Shown here in pieces: positions 49,748-57,255 of a stretch of DNA of 64,000 nucleotides. Below the pieces are notes generated by a model. It was not told the origin of the DNA and ran no database searches. It saw only the letters and a program-made list of their open reading frames with translations. Positions within the stretch are counted from its first letter, which is position 1. Every line of letters starts with the position of its first letter. The DNA is from Anaerolineaceae bacterium. Lineage in GTDB: Bacteria > Chloroflexota > Anaerolineae > Aggregatilineales > Phototrophicaceae. The translations under genes were made by a program, and so were the position numbers. The DNA lies in NCBI GenBank assembly GCA_026708325.1, contig JAPOVC010000021.1:146782-210781 (forward strand), in the 5' to 3' direction.

Positions 49748-51064
49748 CTACTGGAAGAGCTCGAACTCCTCCAGGCGGGTTTGCGCGTCGGCCAGCGCGA
49801 CTTCGGGCGTTTTCACGCCCAGCAGCGCGGCCTCGACTTCTTCATGGACGATGCCCCAAAAGGCGTTGCCCCAGATTTCACGCGGGACGGAACGCACGGT
49901 TTCGGACATCGCGGCGTATTCGGAGCGGTGTGGCAGGTTAAGGAACTCCTCGCTGGCCAGCACGGACGTGCGTGTCATGCCGTGGCCGACACGGGCCCAG
50001 ACCACGGAGTTGTCGCTCAGCCACTTGATGAATTGCGCGGCCGCGGCCACGCGTTCGGGGTCGGCATCCGGTCCCAGCGGCACCAGCCAGTTGTGCGAAC
50101 CGGCGAAGGTGCCTGGCTCGTCGAAGATCTGCGGGAAGTTGGCGACGTAATAGTTCTTCAGCGCCACCTCGCCTCCCGCGACCATGCCGTCGAATACGTT
50201 GATGCGCCATGTGCCGTCGATCACGCCGGCGCTCTCGCCACCGCTGAATTTCTCGATGCCGATGGCGCCACTGATGTCGGAGTAAGGTGTGGTGACGTAA
50301 CCGGAGGCCTGGATTTCCAGCAGAAAGTTAAGCGCGTTCAGCGCTTCTTCAGTGTTGACGGTGGGATTGCCCTCCTCGTCGGCGAGGCTGCCACCCTGCT
50401 GGTAGATGAAGGCGGTCAGCGGGCGCACCGTGGCGGCCTGACCCGGCATGTCCGCGAAGGGCACGCCGGTGGCCTCGTAGATTTGCCGGCCGGTCGCCAG
50501 GAACTCCTCGCGGTTGCCGGGCAGGACCGGCGCGCCGTTTTCGTCGACGAGGCCGGCATCGGCCCAGAGGTCAAGGTTGATGTGCCAGATGGTGGCGGCG
50601 AGGTCGTAGGGCAGGCCGTAGTATTCACCCTCGTAGACGCCGTAGTCGGCGGCGCCCGCGGTCAGGTCTGCGAGGTCGATACCGGCTTCAGTGAAGGCCG
50701 CGGTCATCGGCGTCAGGGCCCCGCGCGAGGCGTAGATGGGGATGCGCCGGCCGTGCAGCACGGTGATGTCGGGCGGCGTGCCGGCGGCGATGGCGGCGTT
50801 GAGCTGGGTGGTGCCCGGCCATTCAGCCACGATGGTCTCCACCTGGATATCCGGGTTCTGCTCGTTCCACATGTTGGTCAAGGTGGTGATGATGCCGCAC
50901 TCGCCGGTGATGCCGGTCAGGTCGACCGAGTCGCCGTATTCGTCCTGGCAATCGCCGAAGAAGCGCATGACGGTAAGCGTCATGGGCTCCTGGGCGCTGG
51001 TGAGGCCGCCCAGGGTCAGAGAAGTGAGAAAAACGAGTGTAAGAATGAGTGATTTGTGGCGCAC
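49748..51064 (-). CDS. Sugar ABC transporter solute-binding protein (third set)
   Basis: 438 residues from a GTG at 51064, chosen because GGAGG lies seven bases upstream and a signal peptide follows at once (SLILTLVFLTSLTLGGLTSAQ). Family-1 solute-binding protein: LTVMRFFGDCQDEYGDS start, a typical PDITVLHGRRI segment and AQFIKWLS helix. Two Cys pairs near the N-terminus (GDCQDE, GECGII) could form a disulfide. Its substrate is probably the sulfated sugar handled by the sulfatase downstream; this is inferred from position. Confidence 0.9.
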   Translation of the reverse strand: MRHKSLILTLVFLTSLTLGGLTSAQEPMTLTVMRFFGDCQDEYGDSVDLTGITGECGIITTLTNMWNEQNPDIQVETIVAEWPGTTQLNAAIAAGTPPDITVLHGRRIPIYASRGALTPMTAAFTEAGIDLADLTAGAADYGVYEGEYYGLPYDLAATIWHINLDLWADAGLVDENGAPVLPGNREEFLATGRQIYEATGVPFADMPGQAATVRPLTAFIYQQGGSLADEEGNPTVNTEEALNALNFLLEIQASGYVTTPYSDISGAIGIEKFSGGESAGVIDGTWRINVFDGMVAGGEVALKNYYVANFPQIFDEPGTFAGSHNWLVPLGPDADPERVAAAAQFIKWLSDNSVVWARVGHGMTRTSVLASEEFLNLPHRSEYAAMSETVRSVPREIWGNAFWGIVHEEVEAALLGVKTPEVALADAQTRLEEFELFQ

Positions 51065-51143
51065 GATAATCCTCCATGTACTGAATCGCTTTACGGGATG
51101 TGGGTAGCTGTCGATGGCGCCTCCCTGTCTTTGTCCGCGGAGT

Positions 51144-52016
51144 TCAGTTGATACCACTGGAAAGCTGGATGCCGGAAATGATGCGGCGCTGAAAGATGAG
51201 GAAGAAGAAGACGATCGGCAGACCCGCCGCCCAGGCCGCCGCCATGGTCTGGCCGAACTCGATGCGGTCAACGGTGGCCGTCAGGTTTCGCAGGCCGATG
51301 GTGATGGTCATGATGTCGGGGTCGGTGGCGGCCACCAGCGGCCAGAGAAACTCGTTCCAGGTGCCGAGGAAGGTGAAGATGGCCAGCGTGGTCAGCACCG
51401 GCGTGGAGAGCGGCAGGAAAATACGCAGGTAGACCGCGAGGCGGCTGGCCCCGTCCAGCAGGGCCGCTTCCTCCAGCTCGATCGGAATGTTGCGGAAGAA
51501 CTGCACCAGCAGAAAAACGGCGAAGGAGGAGGCGACCCCGGGCAGGATCAGGGCGGCGAAGGTGTTCAGCAGACGAAGGTTCGAAAACAGCAGGTAGACC
51601 GGGATGAAGGTCGCCTGTCCGGGCACCATCAGGCCGATCAGCACGAAGGGGAAAAGAAAGCGGCGGCCCGGAAAGCGCATGCGGGCGAAGGCGTAGGCGG
51701 CCAGCGAGCAGAGCGCCATCTGCAGGATGGTGCGCACCACGGCCACGAAAAGGCTGTTGACGAACCAGCGCAGCAATCGGCTGCTGGAGAAGACGAACTC
51801 GTAGTTCTCCAGCGTGAAGGGCAGCGGCAGCATGAGGGAAAGATTGGCCTGAATCGAGTTTTCCGGCCGGAATGAGATCGAAAGCGTCCACACGACCGGG
51901 ATCAACCAGAGAGCGGCGAGGACGATCAGTCCCGCCTGCACGAACAGCCCCTGCCGGCGCGCCCTGACCCGCTGCGGCGGCCGCTGCGCGTCCACCGAAA
52001 CCGTTCGCGCCGCCAT
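51144..52016 (-). CDS. Sugar ABC transporter permease, MalG type (third set)
   Basis: 290 residues, normal size with about six membrane helices (first at about 27-48). Loop ENYEFVFSSSRLLRWFVNSLFVAVVRT is standard, with no insertion of the kind seen in the other two MalG proteins of this window. EAA motif EEAALLDGASRLAVYLRIFLP near residue 185. Its ATG shares a base with the upstream MalF stop codon (TGATG). Confidence 0.9.
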   Translation of the reverse strand: MAARTVSVDAQRPPQRVRARRQGLFVQAGLIVLAALWLIPVVWTLSISFRPENSIQANLSLMLPLPFTLENYEFVFSSSRLLRWFVNSLFVAVVRTILQMALCSLAAYAFARMRFPGRRFLFPFVLIGLMVPGQATFIPVYLLFSNLRLLNTFAALILPGVASSFAVFLLVQFFRNIPIELEEAALLDGASRLAVYLRIFLPLSTPVLTTLAIFTFLGTWNEFLWPLVAATDPDIMTITIGLRNLTATVDRIEFGQTMAAAWAAGLPIVFFFLIFQRRIISGIQLSSGIN

Positions 52017-52945
52017 CAGTCTTCCTCCCTGCGGTTGAAAAACCAGATTTGCGCGATGGAGATGACGAAGAGGAAGGCGAAGAGGACGAAGGCAAGGGCG
52101 GAGCCGTAGCCCATCTGCCAGTACTCAAAGGTGCGCTCGAAGAGGTACATCACCAGCGGACGCGTGCTGCCCGCCGGCCCGCCCTGGGTGAGCACTTCAA
52201 TCAGCGGAAAGACCTGCACCGAGGCGATCACCTGCAGCACCAGCACAAAGAGCATCGGACGCCGCAGCCCGGGCAACGTGATATGGCGGAAGAGCACCCA
52301 ACGATTGGCGCCATCGACGCGCCCGGCCTCGTAGAGTTCCTGGGGAATGTCTTGCAGGCCGGCGAGGAAGATCAGCATGTTGAAGCCGGCCGACCACCAG
52401 ATCTTGGTGACGGCGATGGTGGGCATCGCCAGCGCGACGTCCAGCAGCCATGAGTGCGGCTGCCCGCCGGCGGAATCGAGCACCACGTTCACCAGACCGC
52501 GGTCCGCCGGCGCAAAAACGCGCGCGAACACCAGGCCGACGACCGTCACCGAGAGGATATTGGGCATGTAGAAGAGGGTGCGGTAGATGCCGATGCCGCG
52601 GATGGGGCGGTTGAGCAGCAAGGCCAGCGCCAGACCGACGACGATCAGTCCCGGCCCGGCCAGCAGGGCAAAAAAGGCTGTGTGCTCAAGCGAGGACCAA
52701 AACAGCTTGTCCTGTAGCAGAATCTGGTAGTTGCGCAGTCCGATAAATCGAACGTTACTGCCGATGACGTCCCACTTGTGCAGCGAGATCCAGAAGCCTT
52801 GCAGGATGGGCAGGAAGGTGAACAGGATATAGAGCAGCAGGAAGGGCAGAATGAAGAGGTATGCGATACCCGCATCGCGCCACTTGCGCTGTGACAGGCT
52901 GTTCGCCAGGCGTTGCGCCGCGCCGGGCTTCAGTGCGCTTTGCAT
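52016..52945 (-). CDS. Sugar ABC transporter permease, MalF type (third set)
   Basis: 309 residues from the ATG at 52945 with AAGGGG upstream; longer frames into the upstream region lack support. First membrane helix at about 25-45 (AYLFILPFLLLYILFTFLPIL), EAA motif YEAGRVDGANRWVLFRHITLP near residue 210, and a final helix ending FFNRREED. First gene of the operon MalF, MalG, binding protein, sulfatase. No promoter was recognised. Confidence 0.9.
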   Translation of the reverse strand: MQSALKPGAAQRLANSLSQRKWRDAGIAYLFILPFLLLYILFTFLPILQGFWISLHKWDVIGSNVRFIGLRNYQILLQDKLFWSSLEHTAFFALLAGPGLIVVGLALALLLNRPIRGIGIYRTLFYMPNILSVTVVGLVFARVFAPADRGLVNVVLDSAGGQPHSWLLDVALAMPTIAVTKIWWSAGFNMLIFLAGLQDIPQELYEAGRVDGANRWVLFRHITLPGLRRPMLFVLVLQVIASVQVFPLIEVLTQGGPAGSTRPLVMYLFERTFEYWQMGYGSALAFVLFAFLFVISIAQIWFFNRREED

Positions 52946-53062
52946 CACCCCTTGTCCTGCAGATGGGGTTGCTGCCGGTGATCCCCACGATGTTAGCGTT
53001 CGCGCGTCCCGGGCGCAAAGCGGGCGAGGACCGACCAGGACGACCTGCAGGGCCCCTGCCCC

Positions 53063-53105
53063 AACTCCTTCATCTTCCTGCTGCGGCTCTTCGGCGGCGG
53101 CCGCG
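53063..53105 (+). pseudogene. 43-base remnant of a BI-1/YccA gene 3' end
   Basis: Matches 48228-48270 (codons NLFIFLLRLFGGGR) at 38 of 43 bases, in the plus orientation. No further homology extends to either side. It probably marks an old duplication or deletion upstream of the Uma2 gene. Confidence 0.5.
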
Positions 53106-53134
53106 CATGGCGCCCGGGCAGAACCAGGCCCTGC

Positions 53135-53140
53135 TATACT
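53135..53140 (+). promoter_or_regulatory. -10 element of Uma2 copy 2 (GCTATACT)
   Basis: TATACT 29 bases before the ATG at 53170; same motif as the desaturase leaders. Confidence 0.45.
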
Positions 53141-53169
53141 TGGGGTGGAAAGGACCACCGGAGTTCAAC

Positions 53170-53745
53170 ATGGCAGCCACCCCAGCACCCTCGCGGGTCG
53201 CCGAAAGCAAAATCATCGCGCCCTTCGCCGACATGTCGATAGACGAATATCTCGCTCTGGTAGAGCGCAATCCCGACTCACACTTCGAATTCAACGCCGC
53301 AGGGGATGTTGTCACCATGACGCCGATGCCCGAACACGGAAACTCGCAAATCCTGACCGGTACGCATCTGACGCTGTGGCTGTGGACGAGAGCCCTGCCC
53401 GGATATCACGCCGGAAGCGAAATCACCTTTGATCTGGGCGACTGGCGCTGCCAGCCGGATGTCTGCGTCCACCGCGCGCGCGGCAAGTCCATTCCGACGG
53501 AGGCGCCGCTACTGGCCGTGGAAATCCGCAGCGACAGCAACACCTGGCGTGAACTGCGCGCGAAGGCTGCGCGCTACCTGGAGCACGGCACGCAGATGGT
53601 CTGGCTGATCGATACGGACGAACGCCGGCTGGAACTCCACCGCGCCGCTGAGCCGGTCCTGACCCTGGGCGGGGACGACGTCATTGAGGGCGGCGCGACG
53701 CTGCCCGGCTTTACCCTGAGGGTGCAGGACCTCTTCGCGGCATAG
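53170..53745 (+). CDS. Uma2-family (DUF820) putative endonuclease, copy 2
   Basis: 191 residues from the ATG at 53170; a longer upstream frame is rejected because it precedes the -10 element. The Uma2 core is intact: [41 protein letters not shown] and KAARYLEHG. It is very similar to copy 1 at 43818. It lies alone between the sulfated-sugar transporter and the lipoprotein gene. Confidence 0.8.
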   Translation: MAATPAPSRVAESKIIAPFADMSIDEYLALVERNPDSHFEFNAAGDVVTMTPMPEHGNSQILTGTHLTLWLWTRALPGYHAGSEITFDLGDWRCQPDVCVHRARGKSIPTEAPLLAVEIRSDSNTWRELRAKAARYLEHGTQMVWLIDTDERRLELHRAAEPVLTLGGDDVIEGGATLPGFTLRVQDLFAA

Positions 53746-53822
53746 TGCTCCTGGCCTGTGGGTGAAAACAATTACTGCAATTGGAGAAAGGTTAATCTCC
53801 GGTCTGAAACAACGCTTTGCGC

Positions 53823-53828
53823 TATACT
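53823..53828 (+). promoter_or_regulatory. -10 element of the thioredoxin-like lipoprotein gene (GCTATACT)
   Basis: TATACT 42 bases before the ATG at 53871, in the same GCTATACT context as the desaturase and Uma2 promoters. Confidence 0.45.
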
Positions 53829-53870
53829 GACAGAACAGCCGGATGGCGCGGGCGAAGCGAAAGGATCGAC

Positions 53871-54281
53871 ATGAGACGACTTACAGGGACGCTGGCGCTT
53901 CTGCTTTTCGGCTTGCTGACGGCCGCCTGCAACATGAGCATCCAGGAGATCGTGGATGCCAGGCAGGGTTCGTCGGAGTCGGAAAACATCATGGTCGCCG
54001 CGCCACAGGCACAGTTCATCTATTCCCACGCCGTGTGGTGACCGACCTGTCGAACCAATACGCCTGTCGTGAACAGGCTCAGGGCAAACTACGACGGTCG
54101 TGTCGAGTTTTTTGAACTGGACGTGGACAACCCGGCCTCCAAGGCCATGCGTGACCGCTACGGTATGAAAGCACAGGCCATTTACGTGCTGGCGGATGCC
54201 AATGGCGGGGAGCTGTTCAGGTGGTTCGGTGTCTTGAACGAAGCGACCGTGATCACAGCATTTGACGGTGTCGTCGGCTGA
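53871..54281 (+). CDS. Thioredoxin-like lipoprotein with in-frame UGA at the WCxxC motif (candidate selenoprotein)
   Basis: Conceptual length 136 residues. The ATG at 53871 has AAGGA upstream; residues 1-20 form a lipoprotein signal with lipobox LTAAC. The frame then meets TGA at 54039-54041 (codon 57) and continues open for 79 codons to TGA at 54279. Around the UGA the reading is AVW-U-P-T-CRTNTPVV, so the UGA replaces the first Cys of a thioredoxin WCPTC motif. The downstream part fits the fold: VEFFELDVDNPASKAMRDRYG, IYVLADANGGELFRWFG. With no frameshift, either the UGA is decoded as selenocysteine or a single Cys-to-stop change (TGC/TGT to TGA) has killed a redox lipoprotein. The GH127 gene starts 16 bases later. 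Confidence 0.65.
54062..54078 (+). promoter_or_regulatory. Candidate bacterial SECIS hairpin
   Basis: GCCTGT-CGTGA-ACAGGC: perfect 6-bp stem and 5-base loop with G as second loop base. The loop begins 26 bases after the UGA. Bacterial SECIS elements typically have a short stem, a small loop with a G among its first two bases, and roughly 16-37 bases between UGA and loop. Confidence 0.45.
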
Positions 54282-54297
54282 ACTCGCCGGTCAATCC

Positions 54298-56190
54298 ATG
54301 ACTGACTATCCCTTGCACCCGCTGCCATTCAGCGAGGTGGCGTTGACGGACGGGTTTTGGCGTGCACGGCAGGAGACCAACCGCCGGGTTACCCTGCGCG
54401 TCAATCTGGACAAGTGCGCCGAGACCGGCCGCATCGACAACTTCCGCAAGGCAGCCGGCGAACTGCCCGGCGCGCATGAGGGCATTCAATTCAATGACTC
54501 CGACGTCTTCAAGGTCATCGAAGGCGTCGCGCTCGACCTGCAACTGCGGCCGGACCCGGCGCTGCAGGCGGAAGTCGAGACCATCATCGGCCACGTCGCC
54601 GCCGCCCAGGAACCCGATGGCTACCTCTATACGGCGCGCAGCATTGACCCGCAACACCCGCATGAGCACGCCGGGGCCAGCCGCTGGTCCTGGCTGACCG
54701 TCAACCACGAACTCTACAATCTGGGGCATTTGTACGAAGCGGCCGTCGCCTGGACCGAGGCCACCGGCAGTGAAAGTCTGCTGGATGTTGCTCGCCGCAG
54801 TTTCGCACTCATCGACGCCACCTTCGGCCCCGACGCCCTGCGCGAGGTGCCCGGCCACCAGGAGATCGAACTCGGTCTGGTCAAGCTTTTTCGCCTCACC
54901 GGCGAAAGGCGATTCCTTGACCAGGCGCGCTTTTTCCTCGACGAGCGCGGCCATGCCAACGGTCGGGAATTGCAGAGCAACTTTGGCATCCCCGGCTACA
55001 TGCAGGACCATCTGCCGGTGCGCGAGCAGCGCGAGGCCGTCGGGCATGCCGTGCGCGCCACCTACATGTATGCCGCCATGACCGACGTCGCCGCGCTCGA
55101 CGGCGACGGGCCAATGGCCGGGGCCAGTCGCGCCCTGTGGCGCAACGTCAGCGGCCGCAAGCTGGCGCTCACCGGCGGCATCGGCGCCCGGCACCACGGC
55201 GAGTCTTTCGGCGACGATTACGAACTGCCCAACCAGAGCGCCTACAACGAGACCTGCGCCGCCATCGGCAACATCTTCTGGAACCAGCGCCTCTTTCAAC
55301 TGGACGGTGACGCGCGCTACCTCGACGTGCTGGAGCGAACACTCTACAACGGCTTCCTTGCCGGCATCGACCTCGCCGGCGACCGCTTCTTCTACGTCAA
55401 TCCCCTCGCCGCCGACGGCGTCACGGACTTCAACCGCGACGATTCTTATGAACGCCAGCCATGGTTCAGTTGCTCCTGTTGCCCCACCAACGTCATTCGC
55501 CTGTTGCCCACCCTGGGCGGCATGGTCTACGCGCAGCGCGACGATCAGCTCTACGTCAACCTCTTTATCAGCAACGCTGCACGCGCCACCATCGCCGGCG
55601 TCCCGGTGGCCCTGCAACTGGATACGTCCTGGCCCTGGGCCGGCGAATTGCGGCTGAAGGTAGAACCGGAACGACCGCTACGCTTCACCCTGAAGCTGCG
55701 CGTGCCCGGGCCGCTGCTTGGGCAACCCGTACCGGGTGACCTCTACCGCTATCTGGATGACCGACCGGCCAGTCTGCAACTGCGCGTCAACGGCGCGGCG
55801 CAGTACGCCGACCTGCAGGACGGCTACCTGTCGCTGACGCGCGACTGGCGGCCCGGCGACGCCGTCGAACTGGACATGGAGTTGCCGGTCCGGCGGGTTG
55901 TGGCGCATCCAGAGGTCGCGGACCTGGCGGGCCGGGTCGCGCTGGAGCGCGGGCCGCTGGTCTACGCGGCGGAGGGCATCGACAACGGGGGTCGGGCGCT
56001 GGACCTTGTGCTGCCGGACGACCTGGAGTTGCGGCCGGAGGCGCGGCCGGAACTGACCGGCGGCGTGACCCTGCTGCGCGGCGCGGGTTTCAGCGCCATC
56101 CCCTACTACGCCTGGGGCCACCGCGGCGTGGGCGAGATGAACGTCTGGTTCGAGAGAGCCGCTGCACAGAACGGACACCCGGGTCATTGA
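54298..56190 (+). CDS. Glycoside hydrolase family 127 (beta-L-arabinofuranosidase-like)
   Basis: 630 residues from the ATG at 54298. The (alpha/alpha)6 barrel is followed by beta-sandwich domains from about residue 410. The family's zinc-thiolate site is complete: Glu318 and Cys320 in YNETCAAIGN, and Cys394-Cys395 in SCSCCPTN. The spacing matches that of HypBA1, where the last-but-one Cys is the nucleophile. No signal peptide. It releases beta-L-arabinofuranose (or a related sugar) from oligosaccharides in the cytoplasm. Its stop codon overlaps the TTG start of the deacetylase. Confidence 0.92.
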   Translation: MTDYPLHPLPFSEVALTDGFWRARQETNRRVTLRVNLDKCAETGRIDNFRKAAGELPGAHEGIQFNDSDVFKVIEGVALDLQLRPDPALQAEVETIIGHVAAAQEPDGYLYTARSIDPQHPHEHAGASRWSWLTVNHELYNLGHLYEAAVAWTEATGSESLLDVARRSFALIDATFGPDALREVPGHQEIELGLVKLFRLTGERRFLDQARFFLDERGHANGRELQSNFGIPGYMQDHLPVREQREAVGHAVRATYMYAAMTDVAALDGDGPMAGASRALWRNVSGRKLALTGGIGARHHGESFGDDYELPNQSAYNETCAAIGNIFWNQRLFQLDGDARYLDVLERTLYNGFLAGIDLAGDRFFYVNPLAADGVTDFNRDDSYERQPWFSCSCCPTNVIRLLPTLGGMVYAQRDDQLYVNLFISNAARATIAGVPVALQLDTSWPWAGELRLKVEPERPLRFTLKLRVPGPLLGQPVPGDLYRYLDDRPASLQLRVNGAAQYADLQDGYLSLTRDWRPGDAVELDMELPVRRVVAHPEVADLAGRVALERGPLVYAAEGIDNGGRALDLVLPDDLELRPEARPELTGGVTLLRGAGFSAIPYYAWGHRGVGEMNVWFERAAAQNGHPGH

Positions 56191-56975
56191 AGAGCAACAC
56201 TCTGACGCGCCGCGAGTGGCTGCGACTGGGCGTAACATCATTGACCGGCGCCGCCCTGGGCACAGGTCTGCCGATGCGGGCGCTGGATCCGGCGTCCCGG
56301 GTCTCGCGCCCCGCCGTCGCCACTGGCGTCCCGATCCGTTACCTGAACACCGGTCAGCGCCATGTAGTCCTGACCTTCGACGACATGTACAGCGAGTACA
56401 ACACGCTGCGCATCGCCCTCGCCTGCGCCCAACGCGGCATCCGCGCCACCTTCTTCCCCACCGGCATCGCCGCCGAAAACACCCTGGAGCGCTCCGGCTA
56501 CCAGGACCTCTACCGGCGCCTGCGCGATATGGGCCACGAGTTCGGCACGCATCTGTACACACACCGGGTCCTGCGCGACCTGACTTTCGACGAACTCGTC
56601 TGGCAGGAGATGCACCCCGCGCTGGACGTGATGCGCCGCTCGCTGGGCGACGACTTCGTGCCGGTGGCCATGCGCCCGCCCTACGGCATTGTGACGGATG
56701 CCATGAAGGAGCTGTCCCGCCAGTTCGATGTTCCCATGGTGCTGTGGAATCTCGATTCGCGCGATGCGCTCTGCGCTGCCAACAAATACAAGAGCGCCCT
56801 CGTCTGTTGCAGCGAGATGTTGGCGATCATGCGGCAGAAACTGGCGCCCGGCAGCATCGTCCTGATGCACACTATCGCGCCTTCCTCGCTGGCCATTGGT
56901 CCCGTCGCCGACCTGCTGGCGCGCAGGAACCTGAAGGCCGTGCCGCTCTCACAAATGCTGGGTTCATCCGCATGA
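56187..56975 (+). CDS. Polysaccharide deacetylase-family protein, probably Tat-exported
   Basis: 262 residues from a TTG overlapping the GH127 stop codon. The N-terminus LTRREWLRLGVTSLTGAALG is a twin-arginine (Tat) signal. NodB-fold motifs: VVLTFDDMY (metal Asp, about residue 65), FGTHLYTH (His-x3-His, about 115), MRPPYG (about 165) and the closing VLMHTIAP. Members remove N- or O-acetyl groups from glycans. Its last 66 codons are duplicated at 61691-61888. Confidence 0.85.
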   Translation: MKSNTLTRREWLRLGVTSLTGAALGTGLPMRALDPASRVSRPAVATGVPIRYLNTGQRHVVLTFDDMYSEYNTLRIALACAQRGIRATFFPTGIAAENTLERSGYQDLYRRLRDMGHEFGTHLYTHRVLRDLTFDELVWQEMHPALDVMRRSLGDDFVPVAMRPPYGIVTDAMKELSRQFDVPMVLWNLDSRDALCAANKYKSALVCCSEMLAIMRQKLAPGSIVLMHTIAPSSLAIGPVADLLARRNLKAVPLSQMLGSSA

Positions 56976-57185
56976 AGCGCAGACGCGTTTGACGGGCTAG
57001 TCGGGAAAAAAGTCCCTGACTGCCGCGCGGAAGCCGGGCAGCGTCGCGCCGCCCTCGACAAGGTCGTCGCCGGCGAGCATCTGCGGCGCCGCGTCGGGCA
57101 GGTGCATTTCCAGGGAACGCGCTTCCGGGTCCACCAGCCAGACCATGGCCGTGCCCGCCGCCAGATAGCGCGCGGCCTTGCGCCG
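56778..57185. repeat. 408-bp direct repeat, left copy
   Basis: Covers the 3' part of the deacetylase gene and the 3' half of a truncated Uma2 gene. It aligns without gaps to 61691-62098 (offset 4913) with about 30 mismatches, roughly 93% identity. Confidence 0.9.
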
Positions 57186-57187
57186 GT
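56997..57187 (-). pseudogene. Truncated Uma2-family gene (3' half only)
   Basis: Minus strand reads [20 protein letters not shown]...[15 protein letters not shown]...RDFFPD to a TAG at 56997. It equals the last 62 codons of the intact copy at 61910. Homology stops at 57185 and no start codon follows, so the gene is broken at the edge of the direct repeat. Confidence 0.8.
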
Positions 57188-57255
57188 CTTCAGCTGCCGG
57201 TTATCCCCTTCCCGAGGCGCTGTGCGAGGGGGAACTTTCGTACGTAACGCGTTTC

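Noticed and set aside
52945..53158. Longer N-terminus of the third-set MalF permease
   Set aside because: The added 71 residues are Pro/Gly/Ala-rich without homology and run into the region upstream of the neighbouring Uma2 gene. The ATG at 52945 has a ribosome site and is followed by a normal MalF start.
53871..54041. Two separate short genes, 53871-54041 and 54069-54281
   Set aside because: Both lie in the same frame, separated only by the UGA; the second has no ribosome site, and the first alone lacks a fold. They are better read as one gene.
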